Assembly: GCA_020051845.1 (NCBI GenBank)
Contig: JAGVQG010000050.1
Coordinates: 1 to 53,033 of the forward strand
Length of the DNA: 53,033 nt
From: an archaeon
Lineage (GTDB): Archaea; Nanobdellota; Nanobdellia; Woesearchaeales; ARS49
Direction of reading: 5' to 3'
Within the stretch, counting starts at the first letter, position 1. The number at the start of each line of letters is the position of its first letter. Position numbers and translations under genes: made by a program. Positions 27,099 through 40,776 of this stretch are shown piece after piece. A model generated the notes under the pieces. The model saw only the letters and a program-made list of their open reading frames with translations. It did not search any database and had not been told where the DNA came from.

Positions 27099-28229
27099 TC
27101 ATCTCTCTTTCAATTGCATCGCGAATGATGTGCTGTAGCTTCCGCTTCCTGCGTTGTCAGGCAGCGTCAGCGTTATTGACAACGGCTTGGCCTCGCCAGG
27201 AAGTATTGTGATCAGCAACGATGCTTTGGTCGTCACGTTGATGGCTTGTCCGTCGCTTCTTGCGTTCACTGTCGCCGTCGTCTTGGTTCCGTTGTTGAGC
27301 ACAGTGGTCCTGGACAGATAGACCTCGACAGCTACGTTGCCGCTGTTTCGCAGCGTGGGTGCTGGCGTTCCGAAGATGGTGTCGCCTGTGACTGATAGGT
27401 TCTTTTTCGAGATGTTGCCGAGCTGCAGAGTGGTGATGTCACTCTCGATCGCGAGCAGTGGCAGCACAGTGATCGGATAGTTTATCATCCTTTCAGCGAC
27501 GGCTGTGACGTTGTATGCTCCTGGCGCTGTTGTGTGGTTGAGCGGTATTGTCGCTGTGTAGCTTCCATCGCCAGTCCTGTCCATCGATTGGCTCTTGCCG
27601 AGGAACATGATGAACGGCTCTGTGTCGCTTTCGACGGTGACCTCGAGATTCTTGTTGCCGCCCGCGACCAGTCGGATGTTTCCTGCCGGCTTTCCGTCGT
27701 CTAGCACTTGGATCGAGCCGTTGGAATTCCCCTTGCTGCCTGCCAACGTCAATGTGTATAGGGCATCAAGAGGCGCGGTGAACAACGGTTCTGTGGGGAC
27801 GACGAGCGTGTTTCCATCGCGCCAGTACGCAATGCCTTCTGTCGCGGCAGGATAGGTTGTGTTGTCTATTGTGCTGTTGCCGTTCCGAAGCGCGACGCTT
27901 CCTCCTGCGTTGTTCAGTGTGATGGCTTCTTCGTGGTCTGCGTCAGCCCAGCTTTCGTCGTCCTTGTTCGTCGAGAATCCTAGGTCGGAGATCAGGTAGA
28001 GTTGGTGCGGCTCGAGCGTGGTGTTCGCGGGTATCGTCGCGTCTATGGCGCTGCTTGGCGTGGCCAAAGTCCAGCCGCTGATGTCGATGGCGCTGTTCTC
28101 GTTGTTGTATAGGAGCACGGCTTCTCCACCGGTGTCTGTCTTTATCGGATCAGGATAGATCTCCTGGATTAGCATGGCGTTGACCGCTGTCGATGCGAGC
28201 AACAATGCAATGACGGATGTGAGTTTCAT
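27099..28229 (-). CDS. lamin-tail-domain (LTD) secreted protein
   Basis: MLIQEIYPDPIKTDTGGEAVLLYNNENSAIDISGWTLATPSS...EEAITLNNAGGSVALRNGN. Confidence 0.8.
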   Translation of the reverse strand: MKLTSVIALLLASTAVNAMLIQEIYPDPIKTDTGGEAVLLYNNENSAIDISGWTLATPSSAIDATIPANTTLEPHQLYLISDLGFSTNKDDESWADADHEEAITLNNAGGSVALRNGNSTIDNTTYPAATEGIAYWRDGNTLVVPTEPLFTAPLDALYTLTLAGSKGNSNGSIQVLDDGKPAGNIRLVAGGNKNLEVTVESDTEPFIMFLGKSQSMDRTGDGSYTATIPLNHTTAPGAYNVTAVAERMINYPITVLPLLAIESDITTLQLGNISKKNLSVTGDTIFGTPAPTLRNSGNVAVEVYLSRTTVLNNGTKTTATVNARSDGQAINVTTKASLLITILPGEAKPLSITLTLPDNAGSGSYSTSFAMQLKER

Positions 28230-28404
28230 TTGAGCACCCCTTGTGTCAGTTCAGGAGTGCGCCAAAGTTAAGATGTCTTTCGTCGAGAAACGTGGATTTC
28301 TTCCGGATTCTTCGGATAACGGACGTATTTCCGCTCGCGTTGTTTATTAAAAAACGTTTGAGAATGAAAGATGAAAGAAAATAAAAAAGAAAAAGTTGTG
28401 CTTC

Positions 28405-29880
28405 CTAGACTGCGCGAGGCCTGACGAGCAGGACGACTAGCACTATCAAGAGCGCGACCACGATGACGATGCCGCCTATCAGGAGGGGCATCGAGTAGTC
28501 TGTCTTGGTTGAGCTTGTCGAGCTGACCTTGGCCTTGGGCACGCTTGCCGTCGCTCCTGTGCTGCCTGTCGATGTGCTTGTTGAGGGCACGTTCGAGGGC
28601 GGCGTCACGACGACTGCTGTGGTCGAGCCAGTGCCGGTGGTTCCAGTTGTGGAGCCGGTGGTCGTTCCAGTTCCGGTTGTGCCGGTCGTGGTCGTTGTCG
28701 TGGTGGTTGTCGGGCATGCCGCGACTGTCAGGGTTATCTGCTCGCGGTGGCTTTCAACGCTGCCTGCGAAGTAGCTTATGACGTCGATGGTGTATGTGCC
28801 TGGCGTCGTTGTCTTCGGGGCGAGGTTGAAGTTCCTTGAGAGGCTTTCGTCTTCGTCGATCTCGATCTTGTCCAGTCTTGAGCTGATGCCGAGAGCGGAG
28901 TTGACTACCGAGACCGCGACTGCGTCTTCATCGTGCTTGCCTATGTTGGCGAGCCTGACCGAGAGGTCGGTGGTCGGGCTGTCGCACGCGATGGTCGTCT
29001 TGCTCAAAGACATGCTGCGGACGTCGATCTCGTGGCTTTCACGTTCGACACGGAGTTCGATCCTGGCTTCTGCACCGTGGCGCGCGCCGTTCGTGTCCTT
29101 GCCGTCGATTGTGATGTCGAGGTTGTAGGTTCCGTCGCTTGTGTCGTCTTCGACGAGCAGGTCGCTGAATTCGACCACGTCTTCGTCATCTGCGTCGACG
29201 TCGATTGTGTCATCCTCGTTGATGTCAAGATCGCTGTTGGTCGTCTTTGCCCTGACCTTGATGTTGCGGATGTCGATGTTCGTTCCGTCGCTCGAGGAGC
29301 CGCCGAAGTTGTTCCGGACAGTGATCTCGATGGCGATGTCGTCGCCGACCTTGATCTTCCTGACTTCGGAGCCGTCACTGACTGACTTGGTCACGTCGTT
29401 GACGGTGATCCTTATCTTGTCGAGTACGAGGTGGTTGGCAGCCCGCATGTTGATGGCCGCTGTGGTCGAGTCCCTGTTGTTGCTTATGGTGCCGACATTC
29501 ACAGTTACTCCGTTGAGTGTGCTGTCGACTGCGTCGAGCGTCGTAGGTATGGTTCCCTTGATTGGGAGGCTCTTGGCTGTTCCGTCCCAGTTGGTTATCG
29601 TGGCAGTCTTTCCATCGCTGGAGACTGTCGTGTTGGTCGGGAGACCTGCGGTGTCGAATGTGACGACATTTGTGCCGCTTGCGATCACGAAATTGACAGT
29701 CGCTGTCGTTGTGCTGTTGAGCGTGTTGTCGCTCACCGAGAACGTCGTTGAGGCGTTCGTGTTGCGCTCTGTCGTGTCGCTTCCGATGGTCGGTGAACCG
29801 ATGCTCACCGTTGCCTGGACCGCTCCTGCGAAAAGCAGGGTCGCGACGACCAGCAAAGCTGCGATTACATACTTCTTCAT
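28405..29880 (-). CDS. putative S-layer-like cell-surface protein
   Basis: Signal peptide, repeated beta-rich domains, Thr/Gly-rich stalk, C-terminal TM MPLLIGGIVIVVALLIVLVVLLVRPR; strong TATA box upstream. Confidence 0.7.
   Translation of the reverse strand: MKKYVIAALLVVATLLFAGAVQATVSIGSPTIGSDTTERNTNASTTFSVSDNTLNSTTTATVNFVIASGTNVVTFDTAGLPTNTTVSSDGKTATITNWDGTAKSLPIKGTIPTTLDAVDSTLNGVTVNVGTISNNRDSTTAAINMRAANHLVLDKIRITVNDVTKSVSDGSEVRKIKVGDDIAIEITVRNNFGGSSSDGTNIDIRNIKVRAKTTNSDLDINEDDTIDVDADDEDVVEFSDLLVEDDTSDGTYNLDITIDGKDTNGARHGAEARIELRVERESHEIDVRSMSLSKTTIACDSPTTDLSVRLANIGKHDEDAVAVSVVNSALGISSRLDKIEIDEDESLSRNFNLAPKTTTPGTYTIDVISYFAGSVESHREQITLTVAACPTTTTTTTTTGTTGTGTTTGSTTGTTGTGSTTAVVVTPPSNVPSTSTSTGSTGATASVPKAKVSSTSSTKTDYSMPLLIGGIVIVVALLIVLVVLLVRPRAV
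28595..28712. repeat. low-complexity Thr/Gly/Ser linker-coding DNA
   Basis: Encodes TTTTTTTTGTTGTGTTTGSTTGTTGTGSTTAVVV. Confidence 0.7.
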
Positions 29881-29893
29881 GTTGTTGACCCCC

Positions 29894-29921
29894 CTAGGCC
29901 TCCTTGGAGGCTATGACTAGG
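29894..29921 (-). promoter_or_regulatory. inverted repeat in the 5'UTR of the S-layer-like gene
   Basis: CCTAGGCCTCCTTGGAGGCTATGACTAGG region: GCCTCC/GGAGGC arms inside CCTAG/CTAGG arms, 14-41 nt upstream of the ATG at 29880; contains an AGGAGG SD-like sequence on the coding strand. Confidence 0.5.
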
Positions 29922-29947
29922 AATGTTATATCTCAAGAGTAGTGAAC

Positions 29948-29961
29948 ATCTATATATAAAG
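29948..29961 (-). promoter_or_regulatory. TATA box for the S-layer-like gene
   Basis: Coding-strand ctttatatataga. Confidence 0.6.
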
Positions 29962-30072
29962 GTTGTGGTATGTTCAGGTCGAGAACGAGGTTGGCTTAAA
30001 AGAGCGAAAACAATGGATACGAGGGGTATTGGTTTAAGGTTGAAACCGATAGAAAAACAGCCAGAAACGGTC

Positions 30073-30672
30073 TTATCTTGCGGCGTCTGCCGAGCGCTCG
30101 ACATCGAGCTTCTTTGATATGGCGCTGCTCTTCGCATCCAGCTTGGCGGCCATCAATATCTCCTCTGCCAGGCAGTCCTCGATCTTGCGCCTCGTGTTGA
30201 AGGACTTGTTATAGGCGCCCTGTGTCATGAGGCGCAAGGCGAGGTCGACGCGTCTCTGGGGCGCGCACTCTGTGGCCTTGGGATAGCGGGCTCCGCCGTA
30301 TTCGATAGTGACTATCTGTTCGCGCGGCGCGGCGTTGATTATCGCCTCGACGAGCATCTTGATGGGGTTCTCCTTTGTCTTCTTCTCGACGATCTCGAAT
30401 GCCTTTTCGACGATGTCGTAGGCCTGCTGCGCCTGGCCGCCCATGTGGCCGCTCGAGCGCCAGTGCTTCCTGCCCTTGTGGCCAGGACCCATGACTTTGT
30501 TGATCAGTCTCTCGACGATGAATATCTTGCTCTTGTGGAACTTCGCGCCGGCGTAGCGCGCGCCGGTCTTGGGCACGATGCGCGGCTTGATGGTTATGTA
30601 TTTCTCGAGGCCGACGTCTGAGACGACGATTCCTTCCGTCGACCATCGGTTGAACGCGAGCACTTCTGTCAT
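30073..30672 (-). CDS. rps7: 30S ribosomal protein S7
   Basis: VERLINKVMGPGHKGRKHWRSSGHMGGQAQQAYDIVEKAFEIVEKKTKENPIKMLVEAIINAAPREQIVTIEYGGARYPKATECAPQRRVDLALR. Confidence 0.97.
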   Translation of the reverse strand: MTEVLAFNRWSTEGIVVSDVGLEKYITIKPRIVPKTGARYAGAKFHKSKIFIVERLINKVMGPGHKGRKHWRSSGHMGGQAQQAYDIVEKAFEIVEKKTKENPIKMLVEAIINAAPREQIVTIEYGGARYPKATECAPQRRVDLALRLMTQGAYNKSFNTRRKIEDCLAEEILMAAKLDAKSSAISKKLDVERSADAAR

Positions 30673-30676
30673 TCTA

Positions 30677-31114
30677 TTACTTCCTTGCCTTCTCGATCTT
30701 CTTCTTTAGGAGGGCGTCGAGTGATTGCCCGTTGACCTTGATGACCTGCCATCGGACGCCCGGGATGTCGCCCTTTGCGCGTCCCTTCTTTCCGCCGATG
30801 GATTCGATTATGACCTCATCGTGCTCGTCGATCATCTTCTGCGCTCCGTCCTTCGGCATGAACGCGGTGACCTGGCGGCCGTTCTTGATGAGTTGCACGA
30901 CGCAGCATTTCCTCATGGCAGAGTTGGGCTGCTTGGCTTCGAGCTGTCTTTTCTCTATTACTATGCCCTTTGCCTGGGAGACGCCGCCTAGTGGGTCGGA
31001 CTTGGACTTGAGATGGAGCGTTCGTCTCTTCCACATCTTGTCAGCCCAGTGGCCGGTCTTTCTGCGACGCTTAAGCGCCTTGCCGACATTGAGTCCGTTT
31101 GGCTTTCTCCCCAT
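30677..31114 (-). CDS. rps12: 30S ribosomal protein S12
   Basis: [31 protein letters not shown]...[31 protein letters not shown]. Confidence 0.97.
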   Translation of the reverse strand: MGRKPNGLNVGKALKRRRKTGHWADKMWKRRTLHLKSKSDPLGGVSQAKGIVIEKRQLEAKQPNSAMRKCCVVQLIKNGRQVTAFMPKDGAQKMIDEHDEVIIESIGGKKGRAKGDIPGVRWQVIKVNGQSLDALLKKKIEKARK

Positions 31115-31164
31115 TGTTCTTCTGGGGAAAGGGAGTGGTTTATAAAGGTTGCTGTCAGGCAGAG

Positions 31165-31581
31165 TTATTGTGCGTTTCTTGACTTCCTTAATATCGACGA
31201 CTTATATACTTCGGGCTTGTGCGCATCGAGCCTTATCACGTTGACAAACAGCCCTCTTTCGGACAATCTTTGCTTCAGCTCTTCTCCATCCATTTTCTGG
31301 TCATATCCCAGGCAGATGACGTCGGGCTTCTCCTCGTGCACGACCGTCAAAAGGTCGCCCTCATTTCCGAGCCGTGCTTTGTCGACTAATGGATTGGCCG
31401 CGACCGCGGCGAGCCTTGTCTTCTCGTCGTGGTGCGCAGCTTTGCCTTTCACGCGCAGCACTGTGCTGTCGCGGGCCACGATCACGACGAGCCGGTCTCC
31501 GTGGATTTTCGCCTGGCTGAAGAAATCATTATGGCCGGGGTGCAGGATGTCGAAAGTGCCTGCGACAAGGACGGTCCTCAT
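31165..31581 (-). CDS. cytidylyltransferase-family nucleotidyltransferase (FAD synthase RibL-like)
   Basis: [22 protein letters not shown] (HxGH) and [17 protein letters not shown]. Confidence 0.87.
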   Translation of the reverse strand: MRTVLVAGTFDILHPGHNDFFSQAKIHGDRLVVIVARDSTVLRVKGKAAHHDEKTRLAAVAANPLVDKARLGNEGDLLTVVHEEKPDVICLGYDQKMDGEELKQRLSERGLFVNVIRLDAHKPEVYKSSILRKSRNAQ

Positions 31582-31622
31582 ATATCCAATCAGGATTGTC
31601 GTCTATAAAAAAGAAGCGGACG

Positions 31623-32072
31623 TCATCTCTTGCTGAGGATAAGTTGTGCCATCTCGGGATAGTTGTGTTCGCGCAGGCTCCTGATGACTTCTTCGATCCC
31701 TGCAGTTTTGAGGACTTCAGCTATCTTCAGTTCCCGCGGCAACACCTGCCACGTGCCACGATAAAGCCCGCAGAGATCCTTGTGCGGTTCGCATTCGAGT
31801 TGGTATAGCGTGCTGGTGAGGTCAAAGCCAGGGGGTAGTTTGACGAACTTGAGAATGGCCGTCGTGCCGTCTGTCCTGGCGCTGCCGACGATGTCCTGCT
31901 CAGGCGCGTTCGGGCCGATGTCTTGCAGCGTTCCGGTGAGCACGGTCCCTTCGATATCGATCCTGCCCGTGAAGGTGCCTCGCGTGCCGCCGTACGCGTA
32001 CAATCCCTTGAAATTGTATTTCATGCGGTGGCGTTGGCGCGTCGGGCAATAAGCATCTTCCGGTTTTGCCAT
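31623..32072 (-). CDS. hypothetical protein
   Basis: 149 aa from MAKPEDAYCPTRQRHRMKYNF; lies between nusA and ribL-like genes. Confidence 0.6.
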   Translation of the reverse strand: MAKPEDAYCPTRQRHRMKYNFKGLYAYGGTRGTFTGRIDIEGTVLTGTLQDIGPNAPEQDIVGSARTDGTTAILKFVKLPPGFDLTSTLYQLECEPHKDLCGLYRGTWQVLPRELKIAEVLKTAGIEEVIRSLREHNYPEMAQLILSKR

Positions 32073-32114
32073 AATCCGCAACCAATTAATAGGGCCGTCC
32101 TGCAACCTCCAATC

Positions 32115-32657
32115 ATGGCTGATTACACCGTCGACAAAACCTGCGTGACTTGGCATCTTGATGGTCTTGTGGCGATAGCTTCGCAGGGCAGGATGTCGCT
32201 TCCTTTGTCTCGTGTCAGGAGGCTTTATCGCAATAAGGATGTCGAGTTCTCTCCTGTCAGGGAAGAGGAGGGCCGTGACATGCTGTTCATGTTCCATAAT
32301 CCTCCTTGTTTTGATCTGATCATGGCGAAGCCGTTGTATGAGTCATCGATAATGGCAGTGGGGTGTTACGGTCAGAAGATGCGGCAGGTCGTGGATGATC
32401 TGTCTGCGGCGATACATTTCGTGCCGCAAAGGCCTGATGATGGTTTCATCACCTCGATCTCTCAGGCGGTCGCGATGGAGTTCGAGACTTACAAGGGCGC
32501 AAAGCTTGTGGCGCATAAGGTCGGGCTGTGCCAGGAGGAGATGTTCGGTCTTATGCACTACGCCTATTTCCTCAAGACATACAATAATGTGCGGAACGCG
32601 TCTGAAGTCGCGACGAAGCGTTTCGGCGTACCGGCCGGGACGATACCCAAGATTTAG
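32115..32657 (+). CDS. hypothetical protein
   Basis: 180 aa from MADYTVDKTCVTWHL; aattaatag TATA-like about 30 nt upstream; opposite strand to the RNAP operon. Confidence 0.65.
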   Translation: MADYTVDKTCVTWHLDGLVAIASQGRMSLPLSRVRRLYRNKDVEFSPVREEEGRDMLFMFHNPPCFDLIMAKPLYESSIMAVGCYGQKMRQVVDDLSAAIHFVPQRPDDGFITSISQAVAMEFETYKGAKLVAHKVGLCQEEMFGLMHYAYFLKTYNNVRNASEVATKRFGVPAGTIPKI

Positions 32658-33076
32658 GCGACTTTCAATTCATCTACCTGCGGGAAGAATCTCTTGACGA
32701 TCATCTCGAATGTGCGCAGATGCATCGCGTTTCGTCCGATCAGAAGTGAGCGTGAGCGCTGGTCAGCGGCGTGCAATATCACCGTGTTGCCGTCCATCTC
32801 CATGCCTTCGAGCTGCAGCGGCCTGACCGTGTTCTTGATGAAGTTGCCGAGGTCCGGGTCGTAGGCGACGATGCGCACTCTTTTCTTCAAGGCCTCTTCC
32901 ATGACACGGACGTTGCGGCCGTTCGGGCCGATGGCCCTTCCGATCTCGGCCGCGTCGACGACGAATGTCATCGATTCGTCCTGGCCGAGTATGGTGTCCT
33001 TCGGTGAGACGCCTGAGATTTTCGAGAAATGCACGACCAGTTGGAACAGTTCGTTGTCTATCTTGACTCTGGTCAT
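32654..33076 (-). CDS. nusA: NusA-like KH-domain transcription factor
   Basis: TFVVDAAEIGRAIGPNGRNVRVMEEALKKRVRIVAYDPDLGNFIKN; start at MTRVKIDN (33076) gives an ATGA overlap with rpl30e. Confidence 0.93.
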   Translation of the reverse strand: MTRVKIDNELFQLVVHFSKISGVSPKDTILGQDESMTFVVDAAEIGRAIGPNGRNVRVMEEALKKRVRIVAYDPDLGNFIKNTVRPLQLEGMEMDGNTVILHAADQRSRSLLIGRNAMHLRTFEMIVKRFFPQVDELKVA

Positions 33077-33348
33077 TTCGAGCTCGAGATCACTGAGACC
33101 GAGAAAGGCTTGCGGCATAGGGTGCCGAGCTCCTCATTGCTCTGCGGTAGTTCTATGACTTCGACGTTGTCCAGGCCTGCGTAGTGCCTTATGTCCTCGA
33201 GAAGGTCCTGGCGTACGTTCTTGGAGACCCAGATCTTCGCGGCTTTCTTTGCGCGCAGCATCTTGATGGCTTCTGTCGCGCCAAGGGTCAGCTTGCCGGT
33301 GTCGAGCAGTTTCTTGATCTCGTTGATCTGCGATACGGTGATTGTCAT
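33073..33348 (-). CDS. rpl30e: 50S ribosomal protein L30e
   Basis: INEIKKLLDTGKLTLGATEAIKMLRAKKAAKIWVSKN; position after rpoA2. Confidence 0.92.
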   Translation of the reverse strand: MTITVSQINEIKKLLDTGKLTLGATEAIKMLRAKKAAKIWVSKNVRQDLLEDIRHYAGLDNVEVIELPQSNEELGTLCRKPFSVSVISSSK

Positions 33349-33352
33349 TTTC

Positions 33353-37235
<3,883 letters not shown>

Positions 37236-37236
<1 letters not shown>

Positions 37237-39041
37237 CAGTACTTGCTCCTCAGCACGAGTTTTGGATAGATGCCCATGGCCTTGAACTCGTCAAGCATAA
37301 GCTTGAACGCGTAGGCGATCTCGATGTCGTTGACCTCGCTGTGGTCTCCGCACGTCGGGCAGTAGCGTTTGTTCTTGTATGGGTCGTGTATGGCGATGAT
37401 TCCGCATTCCTCGCATACTGGGACCACGGTCTTGTCGGAGTCGAAGCGCTCCTTGAGGAGCATCGACGCGCCGTGCGCGACGAAGGTGTCCTTCTCCATC
37501 TCTCCCAGCCTCAATCCGCCTTCCTTGGCGCGACCTTCTGTTGGCTGGCGCGTGAGCAGTTGGATCGGACCGCGTGCGCGGCTGTGGATCTTGTTCGCGA
37601 CCATGTGTTTGAGTCTCAGGTAGTACATGTTGCCGATGAATATCTTGGATTGCATCATCTCGCCGGTCTCGCCGTTGTAGACCCTCTCGGTCCCGTTCTC
37701 GTGGAATCCGAGCGATGCGAGTTCCTTGCGCAGGTCGTCTTCCTTCTCCGAGGCGAAGATGGTGCCGTCGACGTAGCGGCCGCTGAGCGCGCCCACTTTT
37801 CCGCCGACCAGTTCGACCAGGTGCGAGATCGTCATACGCGACGGGATTCCGTGCGCCGAGAAGATCAGGTCCGGCTTGATTCCGTTGGCCGTGAATGGCA
37901 TGTCCGCTTCGGGCACGATGATGCCGACGACTCCCTTCTGGCCGTGGCGTGACGTGAACTTGTCGCCGATCTCCGGCATGCGCGTCTCGCGCAGCCTGAC
38001 CTGGACTAGCTTGTTGCCTTCCTCGTTCTCCGTGAGGAGCACGAAGTCGACCACGCCTTCCTCGCCGTGGCGCAATGCGACGCTTGATTCGCGCCTGATG
38101 TTGCTCGCGAGGCTGTATTCCTCGAGAGATGATAGGAACCTTGGAGGTGAGGTCTTTCCGATTATGACGTCGTCCTCGTGCACCTTTGCTTCGGGATAGA
38201 CGATGCCGTCTCCCTCGAGGAGCCTGTAGTCCTTCTCGGATTTGTAGCCCTTGACTTCCTTGTCAGGGACGCTGACCTCGTCCATGAGACCGCCTGAGTA
38301 GCGTAATTCCTCGGCCTGGGCAGGCCTGAAATATGTCGAGCGTCCGAATCCGCGCTGGATCGAACCCTCGTTGATGACGACCGCGTCCTCGATCGTGTAT
38401 CCGCGGAAGCTCATTATGGCGACGACGATGTTCTGTCCTGCCGGGTGCTTCTCGTAGTGCGCGATGTCGTGCATTATCGTGTTGACGATCGGCTTCTGAG
38501 GGGTGTGCATCAGGTTGACGTCCATGTCCATGCGCACGTTGAAGTTCGCGGCGTAGAATCCGACGGACTGCTTCTGGTTCTTCGAACCGATGATGATACG
38601 TGAGCTTGCCATGTGGTTGGCGTACGGCACTAGCGCCGTGACGAGGCCGACCATTGCGACCGGTGAGATCTCCAGGTGGGTGTGCTCGTGCGTGACTTCC
38701 GCTTCGTCGAAGGCGACGAGGCAGTCCTCTTCCTCTGCGGCGTCGAGATATTCTATGACGCCCTGTTCGACCAGGTCTGTCCAGGTTATCTCGTTCTTCT
38801 GCAGCTGCTTGACGTGCTTATCGGTGAGCATGGGCATGCCGTCCTTGACGACGATGAGCGGGCGTCTTGCGCGGCCGCGTCCTGCTTCGATGAGCACCTG
38901 GTTGGAGTCCTTGTCGTGGTGGACGTTGACCGAGTTGCTTATGGCGCCCTTGCGGCGCTCGGCGCGCACCTGCTGCGCGTAGTGTGGGGCATCGTCGGTG
39001 AATCCGACGAACTTGCCGTTGAGGAAGACTTCAGTGTGCAT
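37236..39041 (-). CDS. rpoB1: DNA-directed RNA polymerase subunit B'
   Basis: EDAVVINEGSIQRGFGRSTYFR, KFTSRHGQKGVVGIIVPEADMPF, GGLRLGEMEKDTFVAHGA. Confidence 0.98.
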
Positions 39042-40518
39042 TGGGCCCCTCCTTGAGTCCTATCTCGCGCAACGCCCGGAGCACTTCTGCTTCGTCGGTG
39101 CGCGTCGTTATGCTGGCCATGAGCGCGAGGTTCTTGCGCAGGCCGATGTTCGTTCCTTCGGGTGTCTCGACAGGGCAGAGCCTGCCGAGGTGCGTCGGGT
39201 GCAGCTCACGGGCCTCGAAGTTCTCCTGCGAGGCCGACAGCGGGCTGACCACTCGCTGAAGGTGTGAAAGTGTGTTCAGGTTGTTGAGGCGCTGGATGCG
39301 CTGGCTGATGCCCTTTCTTGCGCCGACCCAGTTGCCCGTGGCCATCGAGCTGTAGATCCTCGAGGTGAGGAGCTTGTCGCGGATGATGACCTTGATGCTC
39401 GGGAACTTGCCGCGTTTCACCAGGCGCTGGAAGTTGTAGAGCAGGTCGCCGATGAGGACCTTCAGGTTGACCCTGAATAGGTCTCCGAGAAGGTCGTCGC
39501 TGAGCTTGAGGCGCTTGTTGCCGTAGTGGTCCTTGTCGTCGGCAGGCAGTGCGCCGCTTTCGACGAGTATGAACTTGTGGAGCATCTTGCAGAGGTTGAG
39601 CGCCTTTGCCGCGCGGTGCTCCGTGCCGATGCCTATGTGGGGCAGCAGGTAGCGGTCGAGTATGTCTTCCATCCTTTCGAGGCGGACGTCCTTGGCCTGC
39701 GTGATGCCTATGCGCTTGGCTATCTGGTCGATGGCGTCCTCGGTTGTCTTGATGCCGACGAATTCGAAGAGGTTGATGAGCACGTCGTCGTACTGCTTGT
39801 CCAGCGATATCGTGGTCATTATCTCCTCGTCCTTGAGCAGGCCTAGGGCCTTGATTATGATGACGAGCGGCACGCGCTTGACTCGGGTGAAGGTGAGGTA
39901 GAACACGCCGTCCTTGCCCTTCTCGATGGTGTGCGGGATCTTGTAGCTGCCCGCTTCCGAGAATAGCTTGGCGACCAGTCCGTCCTTCCAGTCGGTGACC
40001 ATGCAGACGTTGCTTGCGAGGTCTTCGACGGTGATGAGCACTCTTTCCGTGCCGTTGATTATGAAGTATCCACCGGGGTCGTCAGGGTCCTCGCCCTTCT
40101 CGATGAGCTCTTCGCGGTTCATGTTGGCGAGGTGGCAGACGTTGCTCTTGAGCATGACCGGCAGCGAACCTATCTGGGTCGTGAAGCTTTCGCGCTGGAC
40201 GTCGTTGACGTGGGCGCTGACTTCGATGTAGACTGGCGCGGCGTAGCTGATCTTGCGCAGGCGCGCCTCGACAGGGTAGATCGGACGCTTGCTTCCGTCC
40301 GCTTCCGTGATCTCGGGCTTGGTCACCCAGATCTTGTCGAGCTTGATCCTGAAGGAGTCGACGTTCGGAGGGATGATGGTCGGTTCTATGACCTTGTTCT
40401 CCTCGAGTATCACCTGGAGCTCATGGTCGACGAAATTGTTGAAGCTCTCGATGGCGGAACGCACGAGGCTGTTCTCCTCGAAATACTTCTTTATGAGCAG
40501 AGGCGAATAGTTAGCCAT
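39031..40518 (-). CDS. rpoB2: DNA-directed RNA polymerase subunit B''
   Basis: YFIINGTERVLITVEDLASN, SHLQRVVSPLSASQENFEARELHPTHLGRLCPVETPEGTNIGLRKNLALMA. Confidence 0.98.
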   Translation of the reverse strand: MANYSPLLIKKYFEENSLVRSAIESFNNFVDHELQVILEENKVIEPTIIPPNVDSFRIKLDKIWVTKPEITEADGSKRPIYPVEARLRKISYAAPVYIEVSAHVNDVQRESFTTQIGSLPVMLKSNVCHLANMNREELIEKGEDPDDPGGYFIINGTERVLITVEDLASNVCMVTDWKDGLVAKLFSEAGSYKIPHTIEKGKDGVFYLTFTRVKRVPLVIIIKALGLLKDEEIMTTISLDKQYDDVLINLFEFVGIKTTEDAIDQIAKRIGITQAKDVRLERMEDILDRYLLPHIGIGTEHRAAKALNLCKMLHKFILVESGALPADDKDHYGNKRLKLSDDLLGDLFRVNLKVLIGDLLYNFQRLVKRGKFPSIKVIIRDKLLTSRIYSSMATGNWVGARKGISQRIQRLNNLNTLSHLQRVVSPLSASQENFEARELHPTHLGRLCPVETPEGTNIGLRKNLALMASITTRTDEAEVLRALREIGLKEGPNAH

Positions 40519-40765
40519 TTGTCACCCTCCTATAGAATAGGGAATTTCCCGAGTGCGGGTTTTCGCGTGTTATCTTGATGATGTCGCCTTCCTTCACGTC
40601 GAGGTGTTGGATGGCGGGATCCGAGCTGAGTATCTTCGGCAGTTCCTTTGCAGTGATGGAATAGTCCTTGAGAAGCTCTTCAGTGTCCTTCTCGCTCAGT
40701 TTTTTGTGTTCTGGGACGAGGTGGTGTTTCGTGACGTCGTACACGGTGGTTGTTTTCTTTGCCAT
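40511..40765 (-). CDS. rpoH: DNA-directed RNA polymerase subunit H (Rpb5 C-terminal)
   Basis: HHLVPEHKKLSEKDTEELLKDYSITAKELPKILSSDPAIQHLDVKEGDIIKITRENP. Start at MAKKTT; the longer ORF would run through the tRNA. Confidence 0.95.
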   Translation of the reverse strand: MAKKTTTVYDVTKHHLVPEHKKLSEKDTEELLKDYSITAKELPKILSSDPAIQHLDVKEGDIIKITRENPHSGNSLFYRRVTNG

Positions 40766-40776
40766 TGTCAGTGTAA

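Noticed and set aside
28595-28712. Dense short repeats considered as CRISPR or tandem repeat array
   Set aside because: They encode a Thr/Gly-rich stalk in frame and lack repeat-spacer periodicity. No CRISPR array was seen in the window.
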